Source: Rhodovulum bhavnagarense (GTDB lineage Bacteria > Pseudomonadota > Alphaproteobacteria > Rhodobacterales > Rhodobacteraceae). From it: 64,000 nt of DNA. The position numbers and the translations under genes were made by a program. The stretch spans positions 42,812-106,811 of the forward strand of contig NZ_SLXU01000009.1 of NCBI RefSeq assembly GCF_004343505.1, read 5' to 3'. The first letter of the stretch is position 1. Each line of letters starts with the position of its first letter. Of this stretch, positions 22,401 through 31,469 are shown in pieces. The notes under the pieces were generated by a model, which did not search any database, was not told where the DNA came from, and worked only from the letters and a program-made list of their open reading frames with translations.

Positions 22401-23357
22401 ATGCGCCCGCGCGATCTCAAACTTCCCGATCAACGCCATCCCGAAAAGGCGCATCGTCCCGACAATGCTCAGCCCAGGAAACCGGCCTGGATCCGGGTGC
22501 GGGCGCCGGGCGGGCAGGGATACCAAGACACTCACAAGGTGATCCGCGAACACGGGCTGGCCACGGTCTGCGAAGAGGCAGGATGTCCAAACGTGGGCGA
22601 ATGCTGGGCGCTTGGCCATGCCACGATGATGATCATGGGCGAGATCTGTACACGCGGTTGCACCTTCTGCAACGTGGCCACCGGGCGGCCCGACGCGCTG
22701 GACCCGTTCGAGCCGGGCCGGGTCGCCGATGCCGTGGCGCGGCTGGGTCTGCGCCACGTGGTGATCACCTCGGTCGATCGCGACGACCTGGACGATGGCG
22801 GGGCCGAGCACTTTGCCCAGACCATCCGCGCACTGCGCCATCGCGCGCCCGAGACCACGATCGAGGTTCTGACGCCCGATTTCCTCAAATGTCCCGCCAG
22901 CGCGCTTGAAACCGTGGTTGCGGCGAAACCCGACGTGTTCAACCATAACCTCGAAACCGTGCCCGGCCTCTACCCACAGGTGCGGCCCGGCGCACGCTAT
23001 TTCCATTCCTTGCGGCTGTTGCAAAGGGTCAAGGAAATCGATCCATCCGCCTTTACCAAGTCAGGCATCATGGTAGGTCTCGGCGAGAATCGCCAGGCCG
23101 TCCTTCAGGTGATGGATGACCTCCGTGCCGCGGACGTGGATTTCCTGACCATAGGCCAGTATTTGCAACCCACGCCGAAACATCACGCCGTCGCGCGCTT
23201 CGTGACACCCGAAGAGTTCGCATCCTATGAGAAAGCGGCCTATGGCAAGGGCTTCCTCATGGTTTCGGCAACCCCTCTGACGCGCTCCAGCTATCACGCG
23301 GGCGAGGATTTCGCGCGCCTCAGGGCGGCGCGTGCCGCGCGCCTTTCCGCGCTCTGA
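22401..23357 (+). CDS. lipA: Lipoyl synthase
   Basis: 318 residues; radical-SAM enzyme that inserts two sulfurs into protein-bound octanoyl groups. The auxiliary cluster cysteines are C57, C62 and C68 ([12 protein letters not shown]) and the radical-SAM cysteines C83, C87 and C90 (CTRGCTFC). The conserved C-terminal [10 protein letters not shown], whose Ser binds the auxiliary cluster, is present. AGGAG precedes the ATG at 22401. It is divergent from the VIT transporter and convergent with the M50 protease. Confidence 0.97.
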   Translation: MRPRDLKLPDQRHPEKAHRPDNAQPRKPAWIRVRAPGGQGYQDTHKVIREHGLATVCEEAGCPNVGECWALGHATMMIMGEICTRGCTFCNVATGRPDALDPFEPGRVADAVARLGLRHVVITSVDRDDLDDGGAEHFAQTIRALRHRAPETTIEVLTPDFLKCPASALETVVAAKPDVFNHNLETVPGLYPQVRPGARYFHSLRLLQRVKEIDPSAFTKSGIMVGLGENRQAVLQVMDDLRAADVDFLTIGQYLQPTPKHHAVARFVTPEEFASYEKAAYGKGFLMVSATPLTRSSYHAGEDFARLRAARAARLSAL

Positions 23358-23364
23358 TACGGCC

Positions 23365-23386
23365 CTTCTTCTTGGCCTAAATACCC
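23365..23386 (-). repeat. 22-bp intergenic repeat, copy 3 (inverted)
   Basis: On the minus strand: GGGTATTT, then AGG, then CCAAGAAGAAG. Lies 7 bp past the lipA stop, between convergent genes. Confidence 0.7.
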
Positions 23387-23438
23387 ATGATCCCGGCCCT
23401 GCCGCCGGAACCTGCGCCCGGGCACGGGCGCGGCCCCC

Positions 23439-24521
23439 TCAGCGTCGGGCATCGCGCCCCGAGATAACCATCAATTCACCGATATTCTCGCGCGTGATAT
23501 AGCCGACCATCCGCCCCGAAAGGTCGGTCACAGCCACTGCGGGCGCACCACTATCCTGAAGCGCGTCCAAGGCGGCATCCAGGGGGGCGCTCAGGGCTAC
23601 AGCCGGAATTCCCTCGGTCATCGCCTCGGCGACCGGGCGCATCTGCCCGCCTTCGTTAAGGCTGCGGAACAGCGCCGTGCGCGTGAGAATGCCGCGCAGG
23701 CCGCCACCCGGGTCCACCACCGGGAATTCGTGCTGGGTGGTCCGGATTACCGCGCTCGAGGCGGCCTGCAATCTGTCCGAGGGCGCGAGCGTCTCGAACT
23801 GGGTGATCATGGCATCGCGCGCGCGCATGTGCCGGGCCATGTCGCGCAGGCTGACCTCGGCGCTTTCGGCCCCGGCGGCTATAAAGACGAAGACAGCGAT
23901 CAGGACCAGGACCGGGCTTGCCCAGGTCAGGCCGATAAAACCAAAGAGAAATGCCAAGGCCTGCCCGCTTCGCGCCGCGGCCCGCGTTGCGGCCACGCGG
24001 CCCATTCCGATCGACAAGACTGCACGGAACACCCTGCCGCCATCCATCGGAAAAGCGGGGATCATGTTGAACAGCACCAGGAACAGGTTGACCGCCGCAA
24101 GCTTGCCCCAGAACCCGCCCGCCGGGTCCTCGATTACTGCCAGCTTGTCGAGATCGGTCTCGGCCCCGAGCGCGACCAGTACCGCCCATATCACGATGTT
24201 TACCGCGGGTCCGGCCAGTGCCACGGCGATTTCCTGGGCAGGTTTCTCGGGCATCCGGTCGAGCCGCGCAAGCCCGCCAATCGGTAAAAGCGTGATATCG
24301 GGCGTGGCGATTCCATACCGCCGCGCCATCAGGGCGTGACCGAATTCATGGGCAACGACGCAGGCAAACAGTGTCAGCACGAAGATCACGTTGACCAGCG
24401 CTGCAAACGGTCCGGCCTCGATCCAGGCCGCGGCCCCGATCCAGGCCAAAAGCAGGAAGAAGGTTGCATGGACGCGCAGTTGCGAGCCGAGGATATTGCC
24501 TATCGAAAAGGACCAGACCAT
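23439..24521 (-). CDS. Site-2-type membrane metalloprotease (M50) with CBS pair
   Basis: 360 residues. Zinc ligands are HEFGH in the second helix and the Asp of NMIPAFPMDGGR. About six membrane segments are followed by two C-terminal CBS domains (DAMITQFETLAPSD... and MTEGIPAVALSAPLDAAL). CBS-type M50 enzymes are thought to be controlled by nucleotide binding to the CBS pair. Substrate unknown. It sits 38 bp downstream of ssb on the same strand. Confidence 0.9.
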   Translation of the reverse strand: MVWSFSIGNILGSQLRVHATFFLLLAWIGAAAWIEAGPFAALVNVIFVLTLFACVVAHEFGHALMARRYGIATPDITLLPIGGLARLDRMPEKPAQEIAVALAGPAVNIVIWAVLVALGAETDLDKLAVIEDPAGGFWGKLAAVNLFLVLFNMIPAFPMDGGRVFRAVLSIGMGRVAATRAAARSGQALAFLFGFIGLTWASPVLVLIAVFVFIAAGAESAEVSLRDMARHMRARDAMITQFETLAPSDRLQAASSAVIRTTQHEFPVVDPGGGLRGILTRTALFRSLNEGGQMRPVAEAMTEGIPAVALSAPLDAALDALQDSGAPAVAVTDLSGRMVGYITRENIGELMVISGRDARR

Positions 24522-24559
24522 CGTCGCGCCACTACCTGCCTAATCTGCATCCCTCGCTG

Positions 24560-25057
24560 TCAGAAGGGGATCTCGTCATCCAGGTCGCCCATGGGGGCCG
24601 CACCGCCTCGGCCGCCGCCGCTCGAACCGTAATCGCCAGCGCCATAGCCGCCACCCTGGTCATAGCCGCCGCTATGGCTGGCGCCGCCTCCGCCGCCTTC
24701 ACCACCCCGGCCGTCCAACAAGGTCAACTCACCCCGGTAGGGCCGCAAGACGACCTCGGTGGAATAACGGTCCTGGCCGGACTGGTCCTGCCATTTACGG
24801 GTTTCGAGCTGACCTTCGACATAGACCTTGGAGCCCTTGCGCAGGTATTGCTCGGCGATGCGTACAAGCGGCTCGGAAAAGATCGCCACGGTGTGCCACT
24901 CGGTGCGCTCGCGACGCTCGCCGGTGTTGCGGTCCTTCCATGTCTCGGAGGTCGCGATGCGCAGGTTGCACACCTTGCCGCCGTTCTGGAAACTGCGCAC
25001 CTCGGGGTCGCGGCCCAGATTGCCGATGATGATGACCTTGTTGACCGATCCCGCCAT
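24560..25057 (-). CDS. ssb: Single-stranded DNA-binding protein
   Basis: 165 residues. N-terminal OB fold ([18 protein letters not shown], then [19 protein letters not shown]) and a Gly/Ser-rich linker. The C-terminal tip is acidic, DLDDEIPF, which docks partner proteins of replication and repair. Typical length for the family. Confidence 0.97.
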   Translation of the reverse strand: MAGSVNKVIIIGNLGRDPEVRSFQNGGKVCNLRIATSETWKDRNTGERRERTEWHTVAIFSEPLVRIAEQYLRKGSKVYVEGQLETRKWQDQSGQDRYSTEVVLRPYRGELTLLDGRGGEGGGGGASHSGGYDQGGGYGAGDYGSSGGGRGGAAPMGDLDDEIPF

Positions 25058-25277
25058 GTGCGTCCCCTTCGAATCCGCTAGAGTTTCCTCGTTTACACCA
25101 TCGCCAAAGGTTTAAGGAAAGTTGAAAACGCCCATTGGCGGCCCACCTGCCGCACGGGTCAGGTCGGCAAACAACTCGCACAGGCCCCACAGCGCACAGA
25201 AGTGCCGCTGGGGACTGGCCGGTATCGGCGTTTCAATGTAAGCTGTCCGGGAATTGCTCAGAGGATCGAGGGGCAGG

Positions 25278-25856
25278 GTGAATCCGCGTTTCATGGCTTT
25301 CGGGATCTGCGCGTTATTGGCTATCCCTGCGCAGGCAGAGACAACGGTATCGTCGAAATCCCGTGCTGCTCTTTTCAAGAGCCAGCTCAAGGTTCTAGAC
25401 GGGCGCGCGGCTCAGCAATATGCGAACTCCATCCGGTTGCAGCCGCGCCCGGTGATCACGCCGTCGCGAACGCCGCCCTATTCGGGCAGCTATAATGGCG
25501 AATACCTTGGCTTGGCGCGCGCCGCGGCGCGCAGGCATGCTATCCCCGAGGACATCTTTCTTCGGCTGGTTCAGCAAGAATCGGGATGGAACGCACAAGC
25601 TGTATCGCACAAGGGCGCGATCGGGCTGGCACAGCTCATGCCCGGCACGGCGCGCAATCTTGGGGTCGATCCCGAGGACCCTCGTCAAAACCTCGAAGGC
25701 GGCGCGCGTTACCTGCGCCAGCAATATGACCGTTTCGGGTCGTGGCGGCTGGCGCTGGCGGCGTATAATGCGGGCCCCGAGGCTGTCGAGCGCCACAAGG
25801 GCATCCCGCCTTATGCCGAGACACGCGATTATGTCGTGAAGATCCTCGGCAGCTAG
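25278..25856 (+). CDS. Lytic transglycosylase (SLT domain), periplasmic
   Basis: 192 residues with a Sec signal peptide ([20 protein letters not shown]). The goose-type lysozyme fold has the catalytic Glu101 in [12 protein letters not shown], followed by [13 protein letters not shown] and the [10 protein letters not shown] motif. It cleaves murein strands. The start is GTG at 25278, preceded by GAGGGG; ATG at 25293 is an alternative that would shorten the signal peptide. Convergent with the entericidin gene. Confidence 0.9.
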   Translation: MNPRFMAFGICALLAIPAQAETTVSSKSRAALFKSQLKVLDGRAAQQYANSIRLQPRPVITPSRTPPYSGSYNGEYLGLARAAARRHAIPEDIFLRLVQQESGWNAQAVSHKGAIGLAQLMPGTARNLGVDPEDPRQNLEGGARYLRQQYDRFGSWRLALAAYNAGPEAVERHKGIPPYAETRDYVVKILGS

Positions 25857-25873
25857 GGATCAGCAATCGGGAA

Positions 25874-25987
25874 TCACAGGATCGCGCGCGTCTTGCGTGC
25901 CCCGGCCGAGATATCCTCGCCCAGACCCTCGACCGTTGCACAGCCGGCCAGCCACAGCAAAAGCCCCAACAGCACGACCCGGATCAT
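25874..25987 (-). CDS. Entericidin A/B-family small lipoprotein
   Basis: A 37-residue protein: short signal with lipobox LAGC, then ATVEGLGEDISAGARKTRAIL. The VEGxGxDI and final basic helix are the hallmarks of entericidins, membrane lipoproteins linked to stress-induced lysis and toxin-antitoxin-like roles in enterics. The start at 25987 has GGAG just upstream, inside the end of the substrate-binding protein gene, whose stop lies 3 bp away; the two are probably co-transcribed. Confidence 0.85.
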   Translation of the reverse strand: MIRVVLLGLLLWLAGCATVEGLGEDISAGARKTRAIL

Positions 25988-25990
25988 GCC

Positions 25991-27817
25991 TCACTCCTTT
26001 TCCGACAGGTCCGACCACCAGATATCGGGCAAAAACCCCATCCAGTCCCCGTAGGCAGGGATCGTCGCCGGATATCGCAACCAGGCCCGGTGGGCAAGGC
26101 GCGACACGGGAGTGTGCCAGATCGGGATCACGTAACGGCCCGTGGTCAGCACCCGGTCAAGCGCGCGGGTGGCGGAGACGAATTGATGGTGTGTTTCCGC
26201 GGTCAGGATCGCGTCGATCAGCGCTTCGGCGGCAGGGCTTTGCATGCCCATCAGGTTTCCGGTACCCGGCACGCTGACGCCTTCGCTGCCCCAGTAAAGG
26301 CGCTGTTCGTTGCCGGGAGACAATGACAGGGCGCGTATGTAAAACGTCATGTCAAAATCGTATGTATCCGTGCGCTGTGTATACTGAGCACTGTCAACCG
26401 CGGTGACGCGCACGACGATCCCAAGCCGTTTGAGCTGTTCGACGAAGATGTCGACGATTTGCTGAGTTTCGGTCGCGCCCTGGCGCACCAGGATCTCGAA
26501 GCTCAGCGCGTCGCCCTGCGCGTTGCGCATCATTCCGTCATCGCCCACAGTCCAGCCCGCTTCTTCCAACCGGGCAAAGGCCGCGCGCAGGTTCTTGCGG
26601 TTGGAAGGACGGCCATCCGAAACGGGCAGGGCATAGCCTTCCAGCGCACCCGGCAGCAGGCTTTCGGCAAACGGTTCCAGCATCGCACGAACCGGCCCCT
26701 CAGCTGGGCCAGAGCGCATGGCCAATTCGGAATTCGAGAAATAAGAGGTTATTCGAGGCGCTTTTCCCCCGTTCAACATGGCGTTGATGAACTCGAAATT
26801 GAAGGCATGCAGCATCGCGTCGCGCACCCGCCAGTCGGCAAAGACGGGCCGGCGCGTGTTCATCACGAAGCCCGCGATGCCCGAGGGGCGCTGATGCGGA
26901 ATCTCGGCCTTGAGGATCTGGCCCTCACGCATGGCGGGAAAGTCATAGGCACTGGTCCATTTCGCGGCGCTGCTTTCGCGGTAGACGTCGATGGCGCCCC
27001 CCCGGAACGCCTCGAAGACGACATCGCCGTCGCCGAAATACTCGTACCGGATCTCGTCGAAATTGTGCTGCCCGCGATTGATCGCCAGGTCACGGCCCCA
27101 ATAATCGGGATTGCGCATCAGCGACAGCATGCGCCCGGGAATTGCCTCCGCGAGCTGGTAGGGGCCGCTGCCGATGGGCGCCTCCATGCCGCTGGTGGTG
27201 AAATCGCGCCCGTCCCATTGTGCCTTTTTGAGAACCGGGCGCAGGCCCAGGATCAGGGGCAATTCGCGATCCGGCGTGTTGAAGGTAAAGCGGATGCTGC
27301 GCGGACCCGTGGCCTGGGCGCTGGCGATCTTGGTCCAGGCGGCGCGATAACGGGGATGGCCCCGGGTGCCAAGTATCTCGAAGGACCATAGCACGTCCTC
27401 GACCGTCACCGGGCTGCCGTCGTGGAACCGTGCCTCGGGGCGCAGGGTGAATTCGACCCAGTCGCGCGCCGGTCCTGTTTCGATCGATTCGGCGAGCAGC
27501 CCATAAAGGGTGAAAGGTTCGTCCCACGACCGGCCCATCAGGCTTTCGTAGCTGTGAAGCCGCAGACCCCACGGCGCGTTGCCTTTCAGGATGAAGGGAT
27601 TGAGACTGTCAAAGCCGCCTGCCTCGCCCAGCACGATGCGTCCGCCCTTGGGCGCATCGGGGTTCACGTAAGGGAGCGCGGTGAAATCCGGGGGCAGGGC
27701 GGGGGTGCCGTACATGGCAAGCCCGTGCTGTGGCGCGGCCTGGGCGAATCCGACACCGAGCACGAACGCCCAAAGCCCGCCGCGCGCTAGGTTCCGAAGG
27801 AAAAAATCTAGTCTCAT
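25991..27817 (-). CDS. Extracellular solute-binding protein, family 5 (YejA-like)
   Basis: 608 residues with an N-terminal export signal. The SBP family 5 pattern is clear: PYVNPDAPKGGRIVLGEAGGFDSLNPFILKG (quoted as PYVNPDAPKGG and FDSLNPFILKG), RPEARFHDGSPVTVEDVLWSFE and YWGRDLAINRGQHNFDEIRYEYF (part). The closest well-known relative is YejA, which binds oligopeptides and microcin C. No permease or ATPase genes lie beside it, so it is an orphan or works with a remote transporter. The entericidin gene follows 3 bp later. Confidence 0.9.
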   Translation of the reverse strand: MRLDFFLRNLARGGLWAFVLGVGFAQAAPQHGLAMYGTPALPPDFTALPYVNPDAPKGGRIVLGEAGGFDSLNPFILKGNAPWGLRLHSYESLMGRSWDEPFTLYGLLAESIETGPARDWVEFTLRPEARFHDGSPVTVEDVLWSFEILGTRGHPRYRAAWTKIASAQATGPRSIRFTFNTPDRELPLILGLRPVLKKAQWDGRDFTTSGMEAPIGSGPYQLAEAIPGRMLSLMRNPDYWGRDLAINRGQHNFDEIRYEYFGDGDVVFEAFRGGAIDVYRESSAAKWTSAYDFPAMREGQILKAEIPHQRPSGIAGFVMNTRRPVFADWRVRDAMLHAFNFEFINAMLNGGKAPRITSYFSNSELAMRSGPAEGPVRAMLEPFAESLLPGALEGYALPVSDGRPSNRKNLRAAFARLEEAGWTVGDDGMMRNAQGDALSFEILVRQGATETQQIVDIFVEQLKRLGIVVRVTAVDSAQYTQRTDTYDFDMTFYIRALSLSPGNEQRLYWGSEGVSVPGTGNLMGMQSPAAEALIDAILTAETHHQFVSATRALDRVLTTGRYVIPIWHTPVSRLAHRAWLRYPATIPAYGDWMGFLPDIWWSDLSEKE

Positions 27818-27896
27818 TTGCGCAACACTCCTGCTTGCCCCTTGTTTTCTTGGCGCCGAACCTACGGGCAGCGGCGTGCTATTTCAAACTTTTAGC

Positions 27897-27925
27897 TTGG
27901 ATCGGGGTTCGGGATTGCGTATAGT
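27897..27925 (+). promoter_or_regulatory. Promoter of candidate small RNA
   Basis: TTGGAT at 27897-27902 and TATAGT at 27920-27925 with a 17-base spacer. The -35 box can also be read as CTTGG, close to the heat-shock sigma (RpoH) pattern of related Rhodobacter. Confidence 0.55.
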
Positions 27926-27931
27926 CCAAGT

Positions 27932-28006
27932 ACTGCTCGATAGGTTTCTTGCCTGTATGAAACCTGCCTCAATAACTTGACGCCCGCCTTGCGCGGGCGT
28001 TTTTTT
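27932..28006 (+). ncRNA. Candidate trans-acting small RNA (about 75 nt)
   Basis: Predicted transcript between the promoter at 27897-27925 and the terminator at 27981-28006. Contains a first hairpin AGGTTTC (27942-27948) paired with GAAACCT (27959-27965) around a 10-base loop, a short single-stranded linker, and the terminator stem. No open reading frame with a start and ribosome site fits. Lies between the divergent YejA-like and bdhA genes. I do not recognise an Rfam family. Confidence 0.55.
27981..28006 (+). terminator. Rho-independent terminator
   Basis: CGCCCGC (27981-27987), loop CTTGC, GCGGGCG (27993-27999), then seven T. No protein gene on the plus strand ends here, so it most likely ends the small RNA. 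Confidence 0.85.
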
Positions 28007-28052
28007 CTGCTTGCCACCTTGGGGGACGCACCCGTGGCACGCGCAGCGCCAT

Positions 28053-28074
28053 GGGTATTTTTCCCAAGAAGAAG
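28053..28074 (+). repeat. 22-bp intergenic repeat, copy 4
   Basis: GGGTATTT, then TTC, then CCAAGAAGAAG. Lies between the small-RNA terminator and bdhA. Confidence 0.7.
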
Positions 28075-28142
28075 GGGGCGGTGATCTTTGCGGAAAGCTG
28101 CTCTAGTCTGGTGGCGTTCGTATCTGCATGGGGAATCGCAGC

Positions 28143-28916
28143 ATGTCTCTTTCGGGCAAGACCGCCATCGTGACGGGATCGAATTCCGGGATCGGTCTAG
28201 GGATCGCGCATGAACTGGCGCGCGCGGGCGCGGCGGTGGTTCTGAACTCTTATACCGATCGCGAAGAGGACCATGCCCTTGCCGCCGCAATGGCGGCCGA
28301 GCATGGCGTGGACGTGCGCTATATCAAGGCTGACATGGCCGATGGCAAGGAATGCCGCGCCCTGATCGAGACGGTCGGAGCCTGTGACATCCTGGTGAAC
28401 AATGCCGGGATTCAGCATGTCGCGCCGATCGACGATTTTCCGGCCGGAACGTGGGATGCGGTTCTCGCGGTCAACCTCTCGTCGGCCTTTCATACAACGG
28501 CGGCCGCGTTGCCGAAAATGCGCGCCGCCGGCTGGGGCAGGGTGATCAACATCGCCTCGGCCCACGGTCTGACGGCCAGCCCGTACAAATCGGCCTATGT
28601 CGCGGCCAAGCACGGCCTGGTCGGCCTGACAAAGGTGGTCGCCCTGGAGACAGCGCGCGAGCCGATCACCGCGAACGCGATCTGTCCGGGTTACGTTCTG
28701 ACGCCGCTGGTGGAACAGCAGATTCCCGACACCATGAAGGAATACGCAATGGACCGGGACGAGGTGATCGAGAAGGTTCTGCTGGAGCGGCAGCCCTCGC
28801 GGCAATTCGCTACCGTCGCGCAGTTGGGCGGAACCGCGGTTTTCCTGTGTTCTGAGGCGGCGGCACAGATCACTGGCACCACTATCAGCGTGGACGGCGG
28901 CTGGACCGCACTTTGA
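28143..28916 (+). CDS. bdhA: D-3-hydroxybutyrate dehydrogenase
   Basis: 257-residue SDR: TGSNSGIGLG cofactor motif, NNAGIQHVAPIDDFP, and the catalytic region INIASAHGLTASPYKSAYVAAKHG (Ser, Tyr and Lys all present; quoted in part as SAHGLTASPYKS). The SAHG and QHVAPI signatures distinguish 3-hydroxybutyrate dehydrogenases, which turn 3-hydroxybutyrate from polyhydroxybutyrate breakdown into acetoacetate. The start was set at MSLSGK (28143), the usual N terminus, five codons after the first ATG. Confidence 0.92.
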   Translation: MSLSGKTAIVTGSNSGIGLGIAHELARAGAAVVLNSYTDREEDHALAAAMAAEHGVDVRYIKADMADGKECRALIETVGACDILVNNAGIQHVAPIDDFPAGTWDAVLAVNLSSAFHTTAAALPKMRAAGWGRVINIASAHGLTASPYKSAYVAAKHGLVGLTKVVALETAREPITANAICPGYVLTPLVEQQIPDTMKEYAMDRDEVIEKVLLERQPSRQFATVAQLGGTAVFLCSEAAAQITGTTISVDGGWTAL

Positions 28917-28931
28917 CAAGGGGAGGCACGC

Positions 28932-29540
28932 TCAGAGGCCAAGCAGCAGGGTCCCGGCGATTACCCACATCAAGAGGCCGATCCCGAGATCCAGCAGCCG
29001 CCAGGCGCCCGGGCGGGCCATGACCGGTGAAAGGTGGTGCGCACCGAAGCCCAGCGAGAAGAAAAAGACAAACGACGCCGCCACCGCCCCGAGTCCGAAA
29101 GCGAACCTTTCACCTGGCACCTCGTATTGCGCAGACACGGCGCCGATCAGGCCCAGCGTATCGAGATAGACATGCGGGTTGAGCCATGTCAGAGCCGCCG
29201 CAACGCCCAGCACACGGGGCAGCGAACCGCCATCCTGCGCGCCGGGCAGCGCCTGCCCCCCGGCACGGGCCGCGCGCAACCGCAACGCGCCATAGACCAG
29301 CAGAAACCCCGCCCCGCCAAGCGTAAGGGCGAGCGGTATCCCAGGCAGGGCCGCGGCCAGAGCACCGAACCCCGCGACCCCGGCAGCAATGAGGAGCGCA
29401 TCCGACAACCCGCAGAACAGGCATAACCAGAAGACATGCCGCCTGGCCAGGCCCTGGCGCAGCACGAAGGCATTCTGCGCCCCAATGGCCAGAATCAACG
29501 AAAATGATGTTGAAAAGCCGGTAATGGCCGCACCGGTCAT
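28932..29540 (-). CDS. LysE/ArgO-type amino acid exporter
   Basis: 202 residues, about six membrane helices. The N-terminal GFSTSFSLILAIGAQNAFVLRQGL and the LTWLNPHVYLDTLGLIGAVS segment are diagnostic for the LysE/ArgO family, which export basic amino acids. Start chosen at MTGAAITG (29540). It converges on bdhA, and its start lies 7 bp beyond the DUF502 gene's stop. Confidence 0.9.
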   Translation of the reverse strand: MTGAAITGFSTSFSLILAIGAQNAFVLRQGLARRHVFWLCLFCGLSDALLIAAGVAGFGALAAALPGIPLALTLGGAGFLLVYGALRLRAARAGGQALPGAQDGGSLPRVLGVAAALTWLNPHVYLDTLGLIGAVSAQYEVPGERFAFGLGAVAASFVFFFSLGFGAHHLSPVMARPGAWRLLDLGIGLLMWVIAGTLLLGL

Positions 29541-29547
29541 GGCCAGA

Positions 29548-30300
29548 TCACGCGCCGATCTTATGGCGCCGGGCAGTTCGGTGCAGGGCATCCGGGGCGG
29601 ATATCACCTTGGTGTCTTCGGGGGCCACGAGGCCGGCCGAGATCACCAGCTTGGCGGCTTCTTCCACGCTCATGTCAAGTTCGATCACGTCGCTTTCCGG
29701 CACGAACAGCAAGAAGCCCGAGGTTGGGTTCGGCGTGGTCGGCAAGAAGACAGACACGATCTGTTCGTCACGCGGGATGCGGCGGTTCACCTCGCCCTTG
29801 GCGCGGGTCGATATGAATGCGATTGCCCAAATACCGTCTCGCGGGTATTGAACCAAGCAGGCGCGGTCAAAGCTGGTCTCGGACTGTGCAAACACAGTCT
29901 CAGCGATCTGTTTGAGCCCATTGTAGACCGAGCGGATCACCGGCATCTGACCGACAACGCGTTCCCCCCAATGGATGAAGAACCGTCCGATCATGCCCTT
30001 GGCGGTCCAGCCGATGACCAGCGTGAAAAGAAGGAAAACAATCACACCCAGGCCGCGGATATCGATCCCGATATACTGTTCGGGCTGGAACCGGCTGGGC
30101 ACCAGGGGCAGAACGACGCCATCGATCCAACCTGTAACCGTCCAGATCAACCAGATCGTCAGCCCGACCGGTGCGATCACCACCAGCCCGGCGATGAAGT
30201 TGTTGCGCAGCCGCGCGAGGAGCGCCCGGACAAAGCCCGGTTTCTGCGGCTCTGACGGGTCCATGCCCGAGGTCTGGGAAAGCTTGTTATCGTCGTTCAT
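29548..30300 (-). CDS. DUF502 family membrane protein
   Basis: 250 residues with two N-terminal membrane helices (IAGLVVIAPVGLTIWLIWTV, GVIVFLLFTLVIGW). The conserved GRFFIHWGERVVGQMPVIRSVYNGLKQI stretch (in part) and a soluble part with TTPNPTSGFLLFVPESDV complete the family. Function unknown. The start at MNDDNK (30300) is preferred over the longer frame. Probably co-transcribed with the LysE exporter. Confidence 0.87.
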   Translation of the reverse strand: MNDDNKLSQTSGMDPSEPQKPGFVRALLARLRNNFIAGLVVIAPVGLTIWLIWTVTGWIDGVVLPLVPSRFQPEQYIGIDIRGLGVIVFLLFTLVIGWTAKGMIGRFFIHWGERVVGQMPVIRSVYNGLKQIAETVFAQSETSFDRACLVQYPRDGIWAIAFISTRAKGEVNRRIPRDEQIVSVFLPTTPNPTSGFLLFVPESDVIELDMSVEEAAKLVISAGLVAPEDTKVISAPDALHRTARRHKIGA

Positions 30301-30613
30301 CGGCCCGGTCCCTTTTCCCGACATAGCTAGGCGCGGACCATGACGATCACAATAGCCTGCCCGACGATGAAAAGTGAGATATGTGTGGTGGCCAGCCACG
30401 CGGCGTTCTTTGGCCGGGTCTGCCATCGATTTCGGCAGAAAATCCGTGCCCCCTCGGGGTGGGGGTTGCGGCAGACCGGAAAACCGGCTAAGCGCGCGGT
30501 CACTTCGACAGGCGGGGCTGGGCCCTTGCGGGGAGAAATCCCGCTTGGGTCCGCCGGTTGGGCGCAATGCCCTTAACGTCCCGCCCAGGCGCAAACCGGA
30601 AAGGAACATGCTT
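30301..30613 (+). other. Intergenic leader upstream of rpsB
   Basis: 313 bases between divergent genes. It must hold the rpsB promoter and an untranslated leader. Small stems such as GCGGG/CCCGC (around 30527-30543) and GGGC/GCCC (around 30561-30573) are visible just upstream of the gene. S2 operons are often autoregulated through the leader, but I see no match to a known leader motif. Confidence 0.4.
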
Positions 30614-31390
30614 ATGGCGCTTCCCGAATATTCCATGCGTCAGCTTTTGGAAGCTGGCGTTCACTTCGGCCACCAGACCCAGCGGTGGAACCCGCGGATG
30701 GCCGAATTCATCTATGGCGACCGCAACGGGATTCACATTCTCGATCTCACGCAAACGGTCCCCATGCTGGACGCGGCGCTGAACGTCGTGCGCGAAACCG
30801 TGGCCAAGGGTGGTCGCATCCTGTTCGTCGGTACCAAGCGGCAGGCGCAGAAACCGGTCGCGGACGCGGCCGAGAAATGTGCCCAGTACTACATGAATCA
30901 CCGTTGGCTGGGCGGCACGCTGACCAACTGGAAAACCGTCAGCCAGTCGATCAAGCGTCTTGCCGAGATCGAAGAGCGGATGGCCACGGGCGCCGAGGGC
31001 CTGACCAAGAAAGAGCGCCTGGGGATGGAGCGCGAGCAGACCAAGCTGCAAGCCAGCCTTGGCGGCATCCGTGAAATGGGTGGCCTGCCGGACCTTCTGT
31101 TCGTCATCGACGTCAACAAGGAAGACCTGGCGATTGCCGAGGCGCGCAAGCTGGGCATCCCGGTCGTGGCCGTGGTCGATACCAACTGCTCGCCCGATGG
31201 CGTGGATTACGTGATCCCGGGCAACGATGACGCGGCTCGCGCGATCTCGCTCTATTGCGATCTTGTCAGCCGCGCCGCCCTGGACGGCATGTCCGCGCAG
31301 ATGGACGCGGCCGGTGTCGATATCGGTGCGCTGGAAGAAACCCCTGCCGAGGAGCTGCTGGCCGAGGCCGAGGCGTCCGCGGAGGCCTGA
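30614..31390 (+). CDS. rpsB: 30S ribosomal protein S2
   Basis: 258 residues beginning [21 protein letters not shown] (first 20 given as [20 protein letters not shown]), with [16 protein letters not shown] [14 protein letters not shown] and [21 protein letters not shown] (part). The ATG at 30614 has AAGGA about 8 bases ahead, while the ATG at 30608 is too close to it. The C terminus is extended and acidic ([18 protein letters not shown]). It forms the usual pair with tsf. Confidence 0.97.
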   Translation: MALPEYSMRQLLEAGVHFGHQTQRWNPRMAEFIYGDRNGIHILDLTQTVPMLDAALNVVRETVAKGGRILFVGTKRQAQKPVADAAEKCAQYYMNHRWLGGTLTNWKTVSQSIKRLAEIEERMATGAEGLTKKERLGMEREQTKLQASLGGIREMGGLPDLLFVIDVNKEDLAIAEARKLGIPVVAVVDTNCSPDGVDYVIPGNDDAARAISLYCDLVSRAALDGMSAQMDAAGVDIGALEETPAEELLAEAEASAEA

Positions 31391-31469
31391 TCGGCCTGTC
31401 ACTTTTCTGATACCGGGCGCGGGCATACCGCGCCCGACGAATGAATCCGAAATCGAGGAGAGCCAACAG

